Shown here one piece after another: positions 34,401 through 42,803 of a stretch of DNA of 64,000 nucleotides. A model generated the notes under the pieces. The model was not told where the DNA came from, did no database searches, and was given only the letters and a program-made list of their open reading frames with translations. Made by a program: the position numbers and the translations under genes. Every line of letters starts with the position of its first letter. Position 1 is the first letter of the stretch. This stretch comes from Sphingobacterium detergens. GTDB lineage: Bacteria; Bacteroidota; Bacteroidia; Sphingobacteriales; Sphingobacteriaceae. The stretch is taken from contig NZ_RAPY01000002.1 of assembly GCF_003610355.1 (NCBI RefSeq), forward strand, positions 62,001-126,000. The letters run 5' to 3'.

Positions 34401-34739
34401 AAGAACAATCCCTCAAGCATGATTCCTTCGCAGGTAAACAATGCATCAGCGTATGAATATGCTTCTTCTAGCTATTATGTGCAAGATGCTAGTTTCTTAA
34501 AGCTAAAGAACCTTCAGGTCGGCTATAATTTTGATACCAATAAGGTTTTTGGTAACAATACTGGAATTAAGAAACTGAGAGCCTATGTAGGGGTTACGAA
34601 TCTGTTTACCATTACGAAATACCAAGGTTTGGATCCAGAGGTAAGTGCAACACCGTCAACATATTCCGCATTGGGGGTTGACTTTGGTGTGTACCCGCAG
34701 GCACGTCAATATATGTTGGGTGTGAGTCTTGGATTTTAA
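31434..34739 (+). CDS. SusC/RagA family TonB-dependent transporter (no STN domain)
   Basis: The 1101-residue protein has a long signal region (FNKRFLLMSSLLIAGGMTAQVSA), a carboxypeptidase-regulatory-like domain (IKGVVKDATTGQVITGVSVKIKG), TonB-box-like EEVVVTGYSSQRKKDLTGA, a plug (AVESLQGRATGVQIV, LKDASAASIYGSRANNGV) and a barrel ending in LGVSLGF. Without an STN domain it should not signal to a FecR protein, unlike the transporter at 9221. No polysaccharide-degrading enzymes lie alongside, so the substrate is unknown. Confidence 0.93.
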   Translation: MMKKTDKNCCFDLILGQKFNKRFLLMSSLLIAGGMTAQVSAKGAVAHGRVEVVSLVKTKGLQEIPIKGVVKDATTGQVITGVSVKIKGTSKGTSTDADGAFTIQGKVGDVLVVSYIGYSSAEVTVTGKADLTISLNSAEGALEEVVVTGYSSQRKKDLTGAVAVVSVKDLKTTPAASAVESLQGRATGVQIVVDGAPGSTPQIKIRGYSTINNNEPLYIIDGVPYEGKLSWLNQNDIESMQVLKDASAASIYGSRANNGVVIITTKIGKEGKPQFNLDSYYGVQVPNSSRFPKMLSPQQTLDIENLLNGESKKLPDYLINGPKVGGKDIITDADIDMSKYKFDAGSRADFFQITKANKAGTNWFDALSQNAPTQSHQLSVLGGGENASYAISGGYLKQKGTIIHTGFEKYNLRSNTRFSAFNNKLRFGENMQYSFTEGFGVGVNTNTAGDYIGEGSALGFAYRIHNIIPVYDMGGNFAGSVGGQFGNGENPVAIAYRAKDNKNKSNMFFGNVFGEYDIFSGLTFRSSFGMKYENYNGISYTYPNPEFTEGSFNNGINEFFGLNKEWTWTNTLNYKATFNEDHSLAILAGTEAIQNRNRQIRGKGNGFFTMSTLDYLYLDAASTGRVSEGGGSVGSLFSIFGKVDYSFKDRYILSATVRRDGSSNFGPNNKYGTFPGASAAWRLSQEEFMKGISWLSDLKIRAGYGVTGNQRIPANQYLDRYQVAVNSSSYPIDGSLTSGMWHNAYSNPNVKWEQVSALNLGLDFTLLQGDFDGSFDWYNKKTKDMLYLLPLPAVAAGRAASPYVNIGDMENKGIELSLNYHYGRRQQSAFTLDLSGTISRNVNKIVSLAPSVSQQVYGSFRSMETSILKPGEAIGAFYGYKVIGIYSDADMANTAVAKYEDGKSRAGALKYEDVNGDGKIDANDRTIIGSPHPDFVYSFNINAGYKNFDFMAYFYGSKGNKNYEATRYFTDFGVFRGQKSERVLDAWDAKNNPSSMIPSQVNNASAYEYASSSYYVQDASFLKLKNLQVGYNFDTNKVFGNNTGIKKLRAYVGVTNLFTITKYQGLDPEVSATPSTYSALGVDFGVYPQARQYMLGVSLGF

Positions 34740-34772
34740 GCACGGAATGAATTACGATAAAATTTGATTGAA

Positions 34773-36485
34773 ATGAAAAAAAGAAATATAATTACAGTTC
34801 TAGGTATATCATTGATGTTATTGAGCTCATGTGGTAAATCTTTTCTAGAAAGAGATCCGCAGGGTGAGCTGCCTGAGAGTCAGGTCATCAATTCGAAAGG
34901 GATCGAAGCATCATTAATAGGTGCTTATGGAATCCTGAATGGTAATGTGAACGGAACCTGGGGGAACTATGCTTCAGCGCCGAGCCAATGGTTATTTGGT
35001 GAAGTAGGTGCCGATAATGCGCATAAAGGCTCTGAGGCGACAGATCAGCCCAATATGAATATGATCGAATTCCATACACCAAATAGCTCTAATGACAATC
35101 TGAGCACCATGTGGGAAGTGTATTATGAAGGGGTGTCACGTGCAAATAATACATTGCGCCTACTGAAATTGGATCAGGCAGGAGGAAAAACCGTTACTAC
35201 TGCCAGAGCAACGGAAATTGAAGCCGAGGCAAAAGTGTTACGTGCACATTATTACTTCTTCCTGTGGCGAGTTTTCAAAAATTTGGCTTATGTCGATGAG
35301 AATACCTCAGTTGATGATGCTAAAGTAAAACCAAACACAGATGATGTTGTTCCTAAAATTATCGATGACCTGAAATTTGGCATCGCTAACCTCCCACAAA
35401 CAAAAATCAATAAGCAGTCGGGGCGTATGGATAAAGGAATAGCGCAAGCTTATTTGGGTAAAGTGTATTTATATCAAAAGAAATATGCTGATGCCTTGGC
35501 TTTATTTAAAGATGTCATCGGAAGTAAAGATATCCGTACAATGCCTTATCAGAACAATTTCGATGTACTTACGAAAGATGGACCAGAGGCGCTTTTGTTA
35601 GCAAAGCATGCTATCAATCCTGATGGAAGCGGCGATAACGCTAACGTAGGGGATATGTTGTCTGGTTTGAACGGGAGCAATCCTGTTGGCTGTTGTGGAT
35701 TCTATCAACCAACAATCGATCTGGTCAATGCTTATAAAGTCGATGCTAAAGGCTTACCAATGTTAGATACTTACCGTAATAATCCGTATAAATCTGATTT
35801 TGGTTTATCTACAGCAGAGAAAGAAAAATACAAATTAGATGTGAGCTTACGTTTCGATCCCCGTTTGGATTATACGGTAGGTCGTAGAGGTGTACATTTC
35901 TATGATTATGGTGTAATGCCGGGAGATGCCTGGATCCGTGAAGTAGGTTCAGGAGGACCTTTTGTGGGTATAAAAACAATGATCCCAAAAAGTTTACACA
36001 GTGGACACACGGCAGCTGGTGCGGCTTATATCACTGATTTGGATGTAAATATCATCCGCTTAGCTGACGTGATCCTCATGGCAGCCGAGTGCCAGGTTGA
36101 ACTTGGTGATCTGGACGGTGCTTTGAAATCGGTCAATGCTATTCGCGAAAGAGCTGCTAAATTACCTCCAAAACTAACAGGAGATGATGTTCCGGCTGCA
36201 GCGTATGATGTGAAACCTTACCCTGCTTTCCCTGATCAAAATTTTGCACGTAAAGCTGTCCGTTTTGAACGTCGTTTGGAATTGGCGATGGAGGGACACC
36301 GGTTTTATGATTTGGTGAGATGGGGCGAAGCTAAAACCGTTCTGGAAAGCTATGCTAATTTTGAAGGCGGTTTTATGGCTCGTTATAAAGGCTTAAACTT
36401 TAAGGATCATAATGTATATCTGCCAATTCCACAGACGCAAATTGATAGAAGTGGTGGCGCCCTAAAACAAAACCCCGGTTATTAA
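34773..36485 (+). CDS. SusD/RagB family outer-membrane lipoprotein
   Basis: I start at the ATG for MKKRNIITVLGIS; the TTG three codons earlier is less likely. The lipoprotein signal is LMLLSSCGKSFLE (Cys20). The 570 residues include the helical core (ATEIEAEAKVLRAHYYFFLWRVFKN) and C-terminal SusD region (DLDVNIIRLADVILMAAECQVELGD, FERRLELAMEGHRFYDLVRWGEA). It pairs with the SusC just upstream. Confidence 0.93.
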   Translation: MKKRNIITVLGISLMLLSSCGKSFLERDPQGELPESQVINSKGIEASLIGAYGILNGNVNGTWGNYASAPSQWLFGEVGADNAHKGSEATDQPNMNMIEFHTPNSSNDNLSTMWEVYYEGVSRANNTLRLLKLDQAGGKTVTTARATEIEAEAKVLRAHYYFFLWRVFKNLAYVDENTSVDDAKVKPNTDDVVPKIIDDLKFGIANLPQTKINKQSGRMDKGIAQAYLGKVYLYQKKYADALALFKDVIGSKDIRTMPYQNNFDVLTKDGPEALLLAKHAINPDGSGDNANVGDMLSGLNGSNPVGCCGFYQPTIDLVNAYKVDAKGLPMLDTYRNNPYKSDFGLSTAEKEKYKLDVSLRFDPRLDYTVGRRGVHFYDYGVMPGDAWIREVGSGGPFVGIKTMIPKSLHSGHTAAGAAYITDLDVNIIRLADVILMAAECQVELGDLDGALKSVNAIRERAAKLPPKLTGDDVPAAAYDVKPYPAFPDQNFARKAVRFERRLELAMEGHRFYDLVRWGEAKTVLESYANFEGGFMARYKGLNFKDHNVYLPIPQTQIDRSGGALKQNPGY

Positions 36486-36501
36486 TAGTTGATATAAAAC
36501 A

Positions 36502-36533
36502 GCAAAAGGAGGAGTGAATTTCCTCCTTTTGCC
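36502..36533 (+). terminator. Terminator of the second SusC/SusD operon
   Basis: GCAAAAGGAGGA and its complement form the stem, 16 bases after the SusD stop. Confidence 0.75.
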
Positions 36534-36553
36534 GTTTTAAATGATTTGTATCT

Positions 36554-36561
36554 TAATTTTG
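36554..36561 (+). promoter_or_regulatory. -7 box candidate for the PBP4-like gene
   Basis: TAATTTTG matches TAnnTTTG. A TTTTG lies about 23 bases upstream, but within the preceding terminator stem. Confidence 0.4.
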
Positions 36562-36608
36562 GCAATAGGAGAAAAGGAGTTGTTGCTCTTTTTTGTATGT
36601 TTGAACCA

Positions 36609-37928
36609 ATGAAAAATTTCTTGCGCACGATATTGCTGCTTTGGCTTATCCCATTTTCTACCCTTATTGTAAAGTCACAGGATTTTGAAGACGTCTATCG
36701 GATGCTTCAGGAATCCAAAATATTAAATGATCATTTCTATGGATTTTCACTGTACGACTTAAATGCCAATAAGTTTGTCTTGGACGTCAATGGCAATAAG
36801 CATTTTACGCCAGCTTCAAATACCAAAATGTATACAACCTATGCCGCGTTGGAGCTATTAGGTGACTCCATCCCCGGATTGGAGTATGCGGAAAGGGGCG
36901 ACTCCCTGTTGATTTGGGGAACAGGAGATCCGACCTTTTTGCATAATAGACTCGATACGCGGGTGGTCTATAATTTTCTGAAAAGAACGAACAAAACGAT
37001 CTATGTTGTGCCCGGAACAATGAAAAATAAGTTCTATGCCCACGGTTGGGCGATGGAGGATTTCGAAGCATACTATCAGCCTGAGATAAGTACTTTTCCG
37101 ATTTATGGCAATGTGGTCACTTTCCGTCAAAGAGGGTATAATCATTTAAATACTTCTCCTGGGATTTTTCAGAAAGACCTTGATTTTTTACCTGAACCTA
37201 AAACAGGTGATTTTGAACTTTCCCGCTCGTTTCGGAGCAATGTTTTTTGGATGTCGAAACGCCCTGTGCCAAACGATTATGTTAATGAAGTACCGTTTAT
37301 CTATTCGGATAGTCTATTTGTGAAATTACTGTCAGATACACTAGGCAAGAAGGTAAATCTGCTGACCTATAAAAAGCCAAATGATACAAAAATATTGTAT
37401 TCTGGAGAGACCAAAAATCTGATCCGGGAGATGATGTTGCCAAGTGATAATTTTATCGCCGAACAATTTTTGATGATGTGCTCTTGGAAGCAATATGGTC
37501 AATTTGATACCTATCTGGTTCGAGACTGGATGAAAAATAAAGTCTATAAGTTTTTTTCGAACGAAGTGGCGATTTTTGATGGATCGGGACTGTCTTCCTA
37601 TAACAAGGTCACACCACAGAATAATGTTGACCTGCTAGTACTTCTGAAAAATAAGATCCCAGATGAGCGGGTGCGTTTTCGACTGTTTCCTGCCGGTGGG
37701 GTGGATGGTACACTGAAAAGGACCTATAGTAAAGACCAGGGTGAACCTTTTGTTTTTGCAAAGACCGGAACAATTACGTCTGTCTATAACCAGAGTGGTT
37801 ATCTGGTCACAAGGTCAGGAAGACGGCTTGCTTTCTCTTTTATGAACAATAATTATATTGATGATCGCGCAAGTGAAATTCGTAAAGAAATGGCTAAAAT
37901 AATTACTTATATTCGTCAAACTTATTAA
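36609..37928 (+). CDS. dacB: PBP4-type D-alanyl-D-alanine carboxypeptidase/endopeptidase
   Basis: I choose the ATG that starts a signal peptide (MKNFLRTILLLWLIPFSTLIVKSQ). The 439 residues carry the class-C penicillin-binding motifs: S70-N-T-K73 (FTPASNTKMYTTYAALELLGD), a PSDNFIAEQ segment (SxN motif) and FAKTGTI (KTG motif), with DGSGLSSYNKVTP as in PBP4. It should trim or cleave peptide crosslinks in peptidoglycan in the periplasm. Eleven bases separate it from the MFS gene. Confidence 0.9.
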   Translation: MKNFLRTILLLWLIPFSTLIVKSQDFEDVYRMLQESKILNDHFYGFSLYDLNANKFVLDVNGNKHFTPASNTKMYTTYAALELLGDSIPGLEYAERGDSLLIWGTGDPTFLHNRLDTRVVYNFLKRTNKTIYVVPGTMKNKFYAHGWAMEDFEAYYQPEISTFPIYGNVVTFRQRGYNHLNTSPGIFQKDLDFLPEPKTGDFELSRSFRSNVFWMSKRPVPNDYVNEVPFIYSDSLFVKLLSDTLGKKVNLLTYKKPNDTKILYSGETKNLIREMMLPSDNFIAEQFLMMCSWKQYGQFDTYLVRDWMKNKVYKFFSNEVAIFDGSGLSSYNKVTPQNNVDLLVLLKNKIPDERVRFRLFPAGGVDGTLKRTYSKDQGEPFVFAKTGTITSVYNQSGYLVTRSGRRLAFSFMNNNYIDDRASEIRKEMAKIITYIRQTY

Positions 37929-37938
37929 GCCAATTTAA

Positions 37939-39237
37939 ATGGAAGCAATTGTAAAAAACAATAAAAAACTGATTCGTTCATGGGCGATGTTTGATTGGGC
38001 CAATTCCGCTTACAACCTCGTGATTACCTCAACCATTTTCCCCGTATACTATACCGCAATTACAACGACAAAGGAAAATGGTGATGTTGTTGAATTCTTT
38101 GGTTTGAAGATTGTTAATACTGCGCTTTCCAATTTTGCTCTGGCAGCGGCTTATTTGTTGATGTCATTTTCCTTGCCTTTTATATCGTCCTATGCGGATG
38201 CTAAAGGATTGAAAAAACCGATTATGAAATTCTTTACTTATGTGGGAGCAATTTCATGTATGTGTCTGTTTTTCTTCAAACTCGATACCCTGGAGATTGG
38301 TATTATCTGTTTCGCTTTGGCTGCAATGGGTTATATCGGTGGGGTGCTGTTTAATAATTCCTACTTACCGCTGTTAGCAACTGTAGATCAACAGGATCGG
38401 GTGAGCGCGCAAGGATTTGCTTTTGGCTACATCGGTTGTGTGACCTTACAGATACTTTGTTTTATCGTAGTATTGAAACCGGAGTGGTTTGGTATTACCG
38501 ATCCGTCTTTGCCTGCCCGGATTTCTTTTCTGATGGTAGGACTGTGGTGGTTGGGCTTTTCCATGATTCCATTTAAATATTTGCCTAAAATTGAAGCCAC
38601 GGGCAATAATATCGGTAAAAGCTTTGTACAGAATGTGCGGGATGAGTTTAGCCATGTGATCCATAAAATTAAAGGTATACCCGAAATAAAGCAGTTTCTA
38701 CCCGCTTTTTTCTTCTATGCGATCGGGGTGCAGACATTGATGATCGTCGCATCCTCATTTGGAGAGAAAATTCTTCATCTGGGGGCTGAGCGATTAATTG
38801 CAACAATTCTTTTAATTCAACTTGTAGCGATCTTAGGTGCATTTTTGATGTCATACCTATCCAAGCTTTTTGGAAATATTAAGGTGCTGATCGTCGTTGT
38901 GATGATCTGGATTGCAATTTGTATTGCTGCATTCTACTTGGCTACAGCAATGCAGTTTTATATTATTGCCGCATTGGTCGGCTTGGTTATGGGCGGAATT
39001 CAATCTTTATCACGGTCAACCTATTCCAAATTGATCCCAACGGATATCAAGGATACGACGGCTTTTTTCTCCTTTTATGATGTTACAGAAAAGGTGGCTA
39101 TCGTCATTGGCTTGTTCTCCTTTGGCCTGATAGAACAGATCACACATAATATTCGCTATTCTGCACTGGTACTTTCTTTATTTTTTGTAATTGGATTGTT
39201 ACTTTTGGTGCGGATATTAATATCCAATAAATCTTAA
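37939..39237 (+). CDS. UMF1/Atg22-type MFS transporter
   Basis: Twelve hydrophobic helices and the N-terminal RSWAMFDWANSAYNLVITSTIFPVYY identify the UMF1 (Atg22-like) group of the major facilitator superfamily. Further family segments are SYADAKGLKKPIM and GLVMGGIQSLSRSTYSKLIP. The eukaryotic relative exports amino acids from vacuoles; bacterial substrates are unknown. It lies in a row of close genes (dacB, this carrier, LutA-like protein, isomerase-like protein). Confidence 0.85.
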   Translation: MEAIVKNNKKLIRSWAMFDWANSAYNLVITSTIFPVYYTAITTTKENGDVVEFFGLKIVNTALSNFALAAAYLLMSFSLPFISSYADAKGLKKPIMKFFTYVGAISCMCLFFFKLDTLEIGIICFALAAMGYIGGVLFNNSYLPLLATVDQQDRVSAQGFAFGYIGCVTLQILCFIVVLKPEWFGITDPSLPARISFLMVGLWWLGFSMIPFKYLPKIEATGNNIGKSFVQNVRDEFSHVIHKIKGIPEIKQFLPAFFFYAIGVQTLMIVASSFGEKILHLGAERLIATILLIQLVAILGAFLMSYLSKLFGNIKVLIVVVMIWIAICIAAFYLATAMQFYIIAALVGLVMGGIQSLSRSTYSKLIPTDIKDTTAFFSFYDVTEKVAIVIGLFSFGLIEQITHNIRYSALVLSLFFVIGLLLLVRILISNKS

Positions 39238-39257
39238 TTTTATTGATTGAATTAAAT

Positions 39258-39986
39258 ATGAAGGTAGAACTTTTTGTTCCTTGTTTTATAGATCAGCTTT
39301 ATCCAGAAACCGCTTTTAACACGATCCGTTTATTGGAGAAAGTGGGTTGTGAGGTGAGTTATAATCCTGATCAGACTTGCTGTGGGCAACCAGCTTATAA
39401 CGCTGGTTTTTGGGACGATGCGAAGCAGGTAGGAAAGAAGTTTTTAGAAGATTTTTCGGGAGATCATGTTATTATTTCTCCTTCGGCCTCCTGTACCGGT
39501 ATGGTCAGAAATGGTTATAGCGATCTGTTCGCAAATTCTGCAGATTCCCACCAATGTCATAAAATACAACAGCAGGTCATGGAGATTTCCGATTTCCTGG
39601 TCAATGTATTGAAAAAGGATTATTTTGGTGCTGAATTGGAAGGTGTTGGGGTGTATCATGACTCTTGTTCAGCCCTACGTGAGTGCAAGATCAAGGATGA
39701 GCCGAGAAAATTACTTAGCAAGGTGTTGGGATTGGAAATGGTGGAAGTAAAAGATAGTGAAACCTGTTGCGGTTTTGGTGGAAGTTTTGCTGTCAAGTTT
39801 GATGGGATATCGGCAGCCATGGCGGAACAGAAAGTCAGGAATGCCATGGCATTGAATGCTGATTATATTATTTCGACAGATTCGTCTTGCCTGTTGCAAC
39901 TGCAGGCGTATATTGATAAACATAAATTACCCATCCAGACCATGCATCTCGTGGATGTACTGACTACCGGTTGGGGAAATATATAA
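39258..39986 (+). CDS. LutA/YkgE-like iron-sulfur (CCG-domain) protein
   Basis: I start at the ATG for MKVELFVPCFIDQLYP. Two cysteine-rich CCG repeats are visible: VPCFID...CCGQPAYNAG and YHDSCSALRE...CCGFGGSF, with SASCTGMVR and STDSSCLLQLQ. In LutABC this subunit takes part in lactate oxidation. No lutB or lutC neighbour is present, so the partner is elsewhere or the role differs. Confidence 0.85.
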   Translation: MKVELFVPCFIDQLYPETAFNTIRLLEKVGCEVSYNPDQTCCGQPAYNAGFWDDAKQVGKKFLEDFSGDHVIISPSASCTGMVRNGYSDLFANSADSHQCHKIQQQVMEISDFLVNVLKKDYFGAELEGVGVYHDSCSALRECKIKDEPRKLLSKVLGLEMVEVKDSETCCGFGGSFAVKFDGISAAMAEQKVRNAMALNADYIISTDSSCLLQLQAYIDKHKLPIQTMHLVDVLTTGWGNI

Positions 39987-40010
39987 ATAACACACTTTAA
40001 ATCTAAACAC

Positions 40011-40901
40011 ATGAATTCTAGAAGAGATTTTCTTAAAAACCTTGCATTAGCCTCTGCTGGTGTAGCATTGGCGCCATCATTGGAGAGCTTTGCTGTAGCA
40101 AAGAAAGACTGGTTTGACATTTCCTTGGCTGAATGGTCATTGCATAAAACTTTATTTAAAGGTGATCTGAACAATTTGGATTTCCCAGTTATAGCTGCAA
40201 AAAAATATGGTATCTATGGTGTAGAGTATGTGAATCAATTCTTTAAAGACAAGGCTAATGATAACAATTACCTGACTGAACTGAACATGCGTGCAAAGGA
40301 TAATGGTGTAAGGAATGTGTTGATCATGGTTGATGGTGAGGGAAATCTTGGTGACGAAGATGAAACTAAAAGAAAACAGGCTGTACAAAATCACTATAAA
40401 TGGATTTCTGCGGCGAACTTTTTGGGTTGCCATGCCATCCGCGTAAACGCTGCTGGTAAAGGTACGCCTGATGAAGTAAGCAAACGTGTGGTAGAGAGTT
40501 TAACTGCGCTGTCGGATATCGGAAAAAAAGCAGGTATCAGTATTATCGTTGAAAATCATGGTGGTATTTCCTCGCATGGTGACTGGTTGGCTAAAACCCT
40601 GAAAGCCGTAGGAAGCAAATATTGTGGAAGCTTACCTGATTTGGGTAATTTCTATGAATATGACCGTTATCAAGGTGTGACAGACTTAATGCCTTATGCG
40701 CATGGGGTAAGCGCGAAAACACATGATTTTGATGCGAATGGTAATGAAACTCAAATTGACTATGAGCGTATGTTGAAAATCGTGAAAAAGGCGAAATTCA
40801 AAGGATATGTTGGGATTGAGTACGAAGGAAGTAAATTGAGTGAAGAGGAAGGAATCTTCGCAACGAAAAAATTATTGGAACGTTTGCGTCCATTGATCTA
40901 A
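40011..40901 (+). CDS. Tat-exported sugar phosphate isomerase/epimerase-like protein
   Basis: The N-terminus has a twin-arginine signal (NSRRDFLKNLALASAGVALAPS). The remaining sequence is a xylose-isomerase-like TIM barrel (AP endonuclease family 2): FPVIAAKKYGIYGVEYVNQFF, AGISIIVENHGGISSHGDWL, YCGSLPDLGNF, HGVSAKTHDF, GYVGIEYEG, with Glu, Asp, His and Glu metal-ligand candidates. Such periplasmic proteins are frequent in Bacteroidota sugar-utilisation loci; the substrate is unknown. Confidence 0.85.
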   Translation: MNSRRDFLKNLALASAGVALAPSLESFAVAKKDWFDISLAEWSLHKTLFKGDLNNLDFPVIAAKKYGIYGVEYVNQFFKDKANDNNYLTELNMRAKDNGVRNVLIMVDGEGNLGDEDETKRKQAVQNHYKWISAANFLGCHAIRVNAAGKGTPDEVSKRVVESLTALSDIGKKAGISIIVENHGGISSHGDWLAKTLKAVGSKYCGSLPDLGNFYEYDRYQGVTDLMPYAHGVSAKTHDFDANGNETQIDYERMLKIVKKAKFKGYVGIEYEGSKLSEEEGIFATKKLLERLRPLI

Positions 40902-40914
40902 TATAAAAGTATAT

Positions 40915-40956
40915 AAACAAAGTTCTTTTCATGCTATTGAAAAGAACTTTGTTTTT
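40915..40956 (+). terminator. Terminator after the isomerase-like gene
   Basis: A perfect 16-pair stem (AAACAAAGTTCTTTTC and complement) with an eight-base loop, followed by T residues, lies 13 bases after the stop. Confidence 0.85.
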
Positions 40957-41145
40957 AATCGAGAATTTAATTGATAGGAGATATCCTATTGAAGTAAATC
41001 TAAATTTTGTCCATATTATTGTGTCGACTAATTTGATTGCAGCACCTACTTTGGTGGCCTATGAACATAGGACGATCTGGTCTGGATAGCAATGGATAAA
41101 TTGAAATCACACTACCTGATATTGAAAAATAACGATTAGAAAAAC

Positions 41146-42720
41146 ATGAATTTTGAAAAAGATGCTGTTCTGGAATCTCACTTAAATCAAGTGGGTGCTG
41201 AACGAGTATTGGTGAAAGGGCATCCCGCTGGATTATTTGTCTTGTTTTTTACGGAGATGTGGGAGCGTTTTAGTTATTATGGCATGCGTGCGCTATTGGT
41301 AAACTTTCTGGTTTCGACGATTGCGCAACATGGCTGGGGCTGGACAAATTCGGAGGCCATGAAGCTGTACGGTCTGTATACGGGGATGGTCTTTTTAACG
41401 CCTTTATTTGGTGGAATTATTGCGGATCGTCTGACAGGATATAAAAAGTCTATCATGGTGGGGGCGATCATCATGACTCTGGGCCATATTTCGATGGCCA
41501 TGGAGGGATTCAATAAAAATTTCTTTCTGGCGGGATTGATCCTTATTGTCCTGGGAAATGGTTTGTTCAAACCCAATATATCTTCTATGGTGGGTAAACT
41601 ATATCCTGATAAGGGCGGAAAAAAGGATGCCGGATATACGATTTTCTATATGGGGATCAATGGTGGTGCCTTTTTGGGCATGATGCTGTGCGGTTATATT
41701 GGTGAGAAAATAGGCTGGCATTATGGTTTTGGACTTGCCGGTATATTTATGTTTCTGGGCATGTTGCAGTTTTACTTTGCGCAGCGCATTTTTGGAAAAA
41801 TAGGGGATACGCCAGAAAAAGAAAGCACAGTTTCGGAAAAATTGAATCAGGACGATGAACAGCCAAAGCATATTGTACGTGATCGGCTATTGGTCATCGC
41901 GATTTTTATGTTTTCAAGTATTGTGTTCCATTTGGCTTTTGAACAGGCGGGAGGTTCGATGACCATATTCGCCAAAAACTATACCCAACGTGTCTTGAGC
42001 GGAGAAGCTGCCACCATTTTTAAATGGGCAGATTTCGCGTTAACGATCGTCCCTATTGTTGTGATTACTGGAGTACTATTGGTATTGGCGAAGAAAATAA
42101 TTCGTAAATACCCCTTAATCATACTCTTTTCCAGTATCTCATTTGTGATTATCTGGTCCTTGTGTCTATGGAAGGTTTACCGTGAATATCATGGTATGAA
42201 TTCGGAAGTGACCGTGTCTTGGTTTCCCATGCTCAATTCTTTCTTTATCATAACGCTAGCAACTTCATTCAGTAAGATCTGGGAGCGTGTATGGAACCCT
42301 TCTGGCCCGATTAAGTTTGCGATGGGGCTAACCCTGGTCGGTGTTGGATTTGCGGCCTTAGCAATAGGTAGCGCGGAGATTCCAACAGGAGCAAAGACGG
42401 CTTCGGTCAGTATGATCTGGTTGGTGTTGGCTTACTTTTTTCATACAGTAGGTGAGCTTTGCATCGGCCCTGTGGGACTGTCTTATGTGAGTAAATTGTC
42501 GCCAAAGAAATTCCTGGGCCTGTTATTCGGTTTTTGGTTTTGTGCCAATGCCATCGCTAATTTTATCGGTGGATTTATTGGTTCTTACATTGATAAGATA
42601 ACCGAATCACATTCCATGTCGTTTTTCTTTGCCGTGTTTACGGTCATACCAATGATAGCGGCTGTATTTCTGCTGCTTGGTAATAAAAAAATAAAAAAGA
42701 TGATGCATGGGATTGATTAA
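41146..42720 (+). CDS. POT-family proton-dependent oligopeptide transporter (1 of 4)
   Basis: The 524-residue protein has the POT signature in helix 1 (FFTEMWERFSYYGMRALL, the ExxER motif) and in helices 4-5 (GNGLFKPNISSMVGKLY, GYTIFYMGINGGAFLGMMLCGYIGE). The usual EQ in helix 7 is present (FHLAFEQAGGSMTIFA). It should import di- and tripeptides with protons. The next gene is a close paralogue in tandem. Confidence 0.92.
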   Translation: MNFEKDAVLESHLNQVGAERVLVKGHPAGLFVLFFTEMWERFSYYGMRALLVNFLVSTIAQHGWGWTNSEAMKLYGLYTGMVFLTPLFGGIIADRLTGYKKSIMVGAIIMTLGHISMAMEGFNKNFFLAGLILIVLGNGLFKPNISSMVGKLYPDKGGKKDAGYTIFYMGINGGAFLGMMLCGYIGEKIGWHYGFGLAGIFMFLGMLQFYFAQRIFGKIGDTPEKESTVSEKLNQDDEQPKHIVRDRLLVIAIFMFSSIVFHLAFEQAGGSMTIFAKNYTQRVLSGEAATIFKWADFALTIVPIVVITGVLLVLAKKIIRKYPLIILFSSISFVIIWSLCLWKVYREYHGMNSEVTVSWFPMLNSFFIITLATSFSKIWERVWNPSGPIKFAMGLTLVGVGFAALAIGSAEIPTGAKTASVSMIWLVLAYFFHTVGELCIGPVGLSYVSKLSPKKFLGLLFGFWFCANAIANFIGGFIGSYIDKITESHSMSFFFAVFTVIPMIAAVFLLLGNKKIKKMMHGID

Positions 42721-42803
42721 TTCATAGAAAAATAGTGTATCTTCATGCGATTTTTATCAAATTAAAAACAAAACCTGAGTTATAAAACAATTATTGAAAT
42801 TAT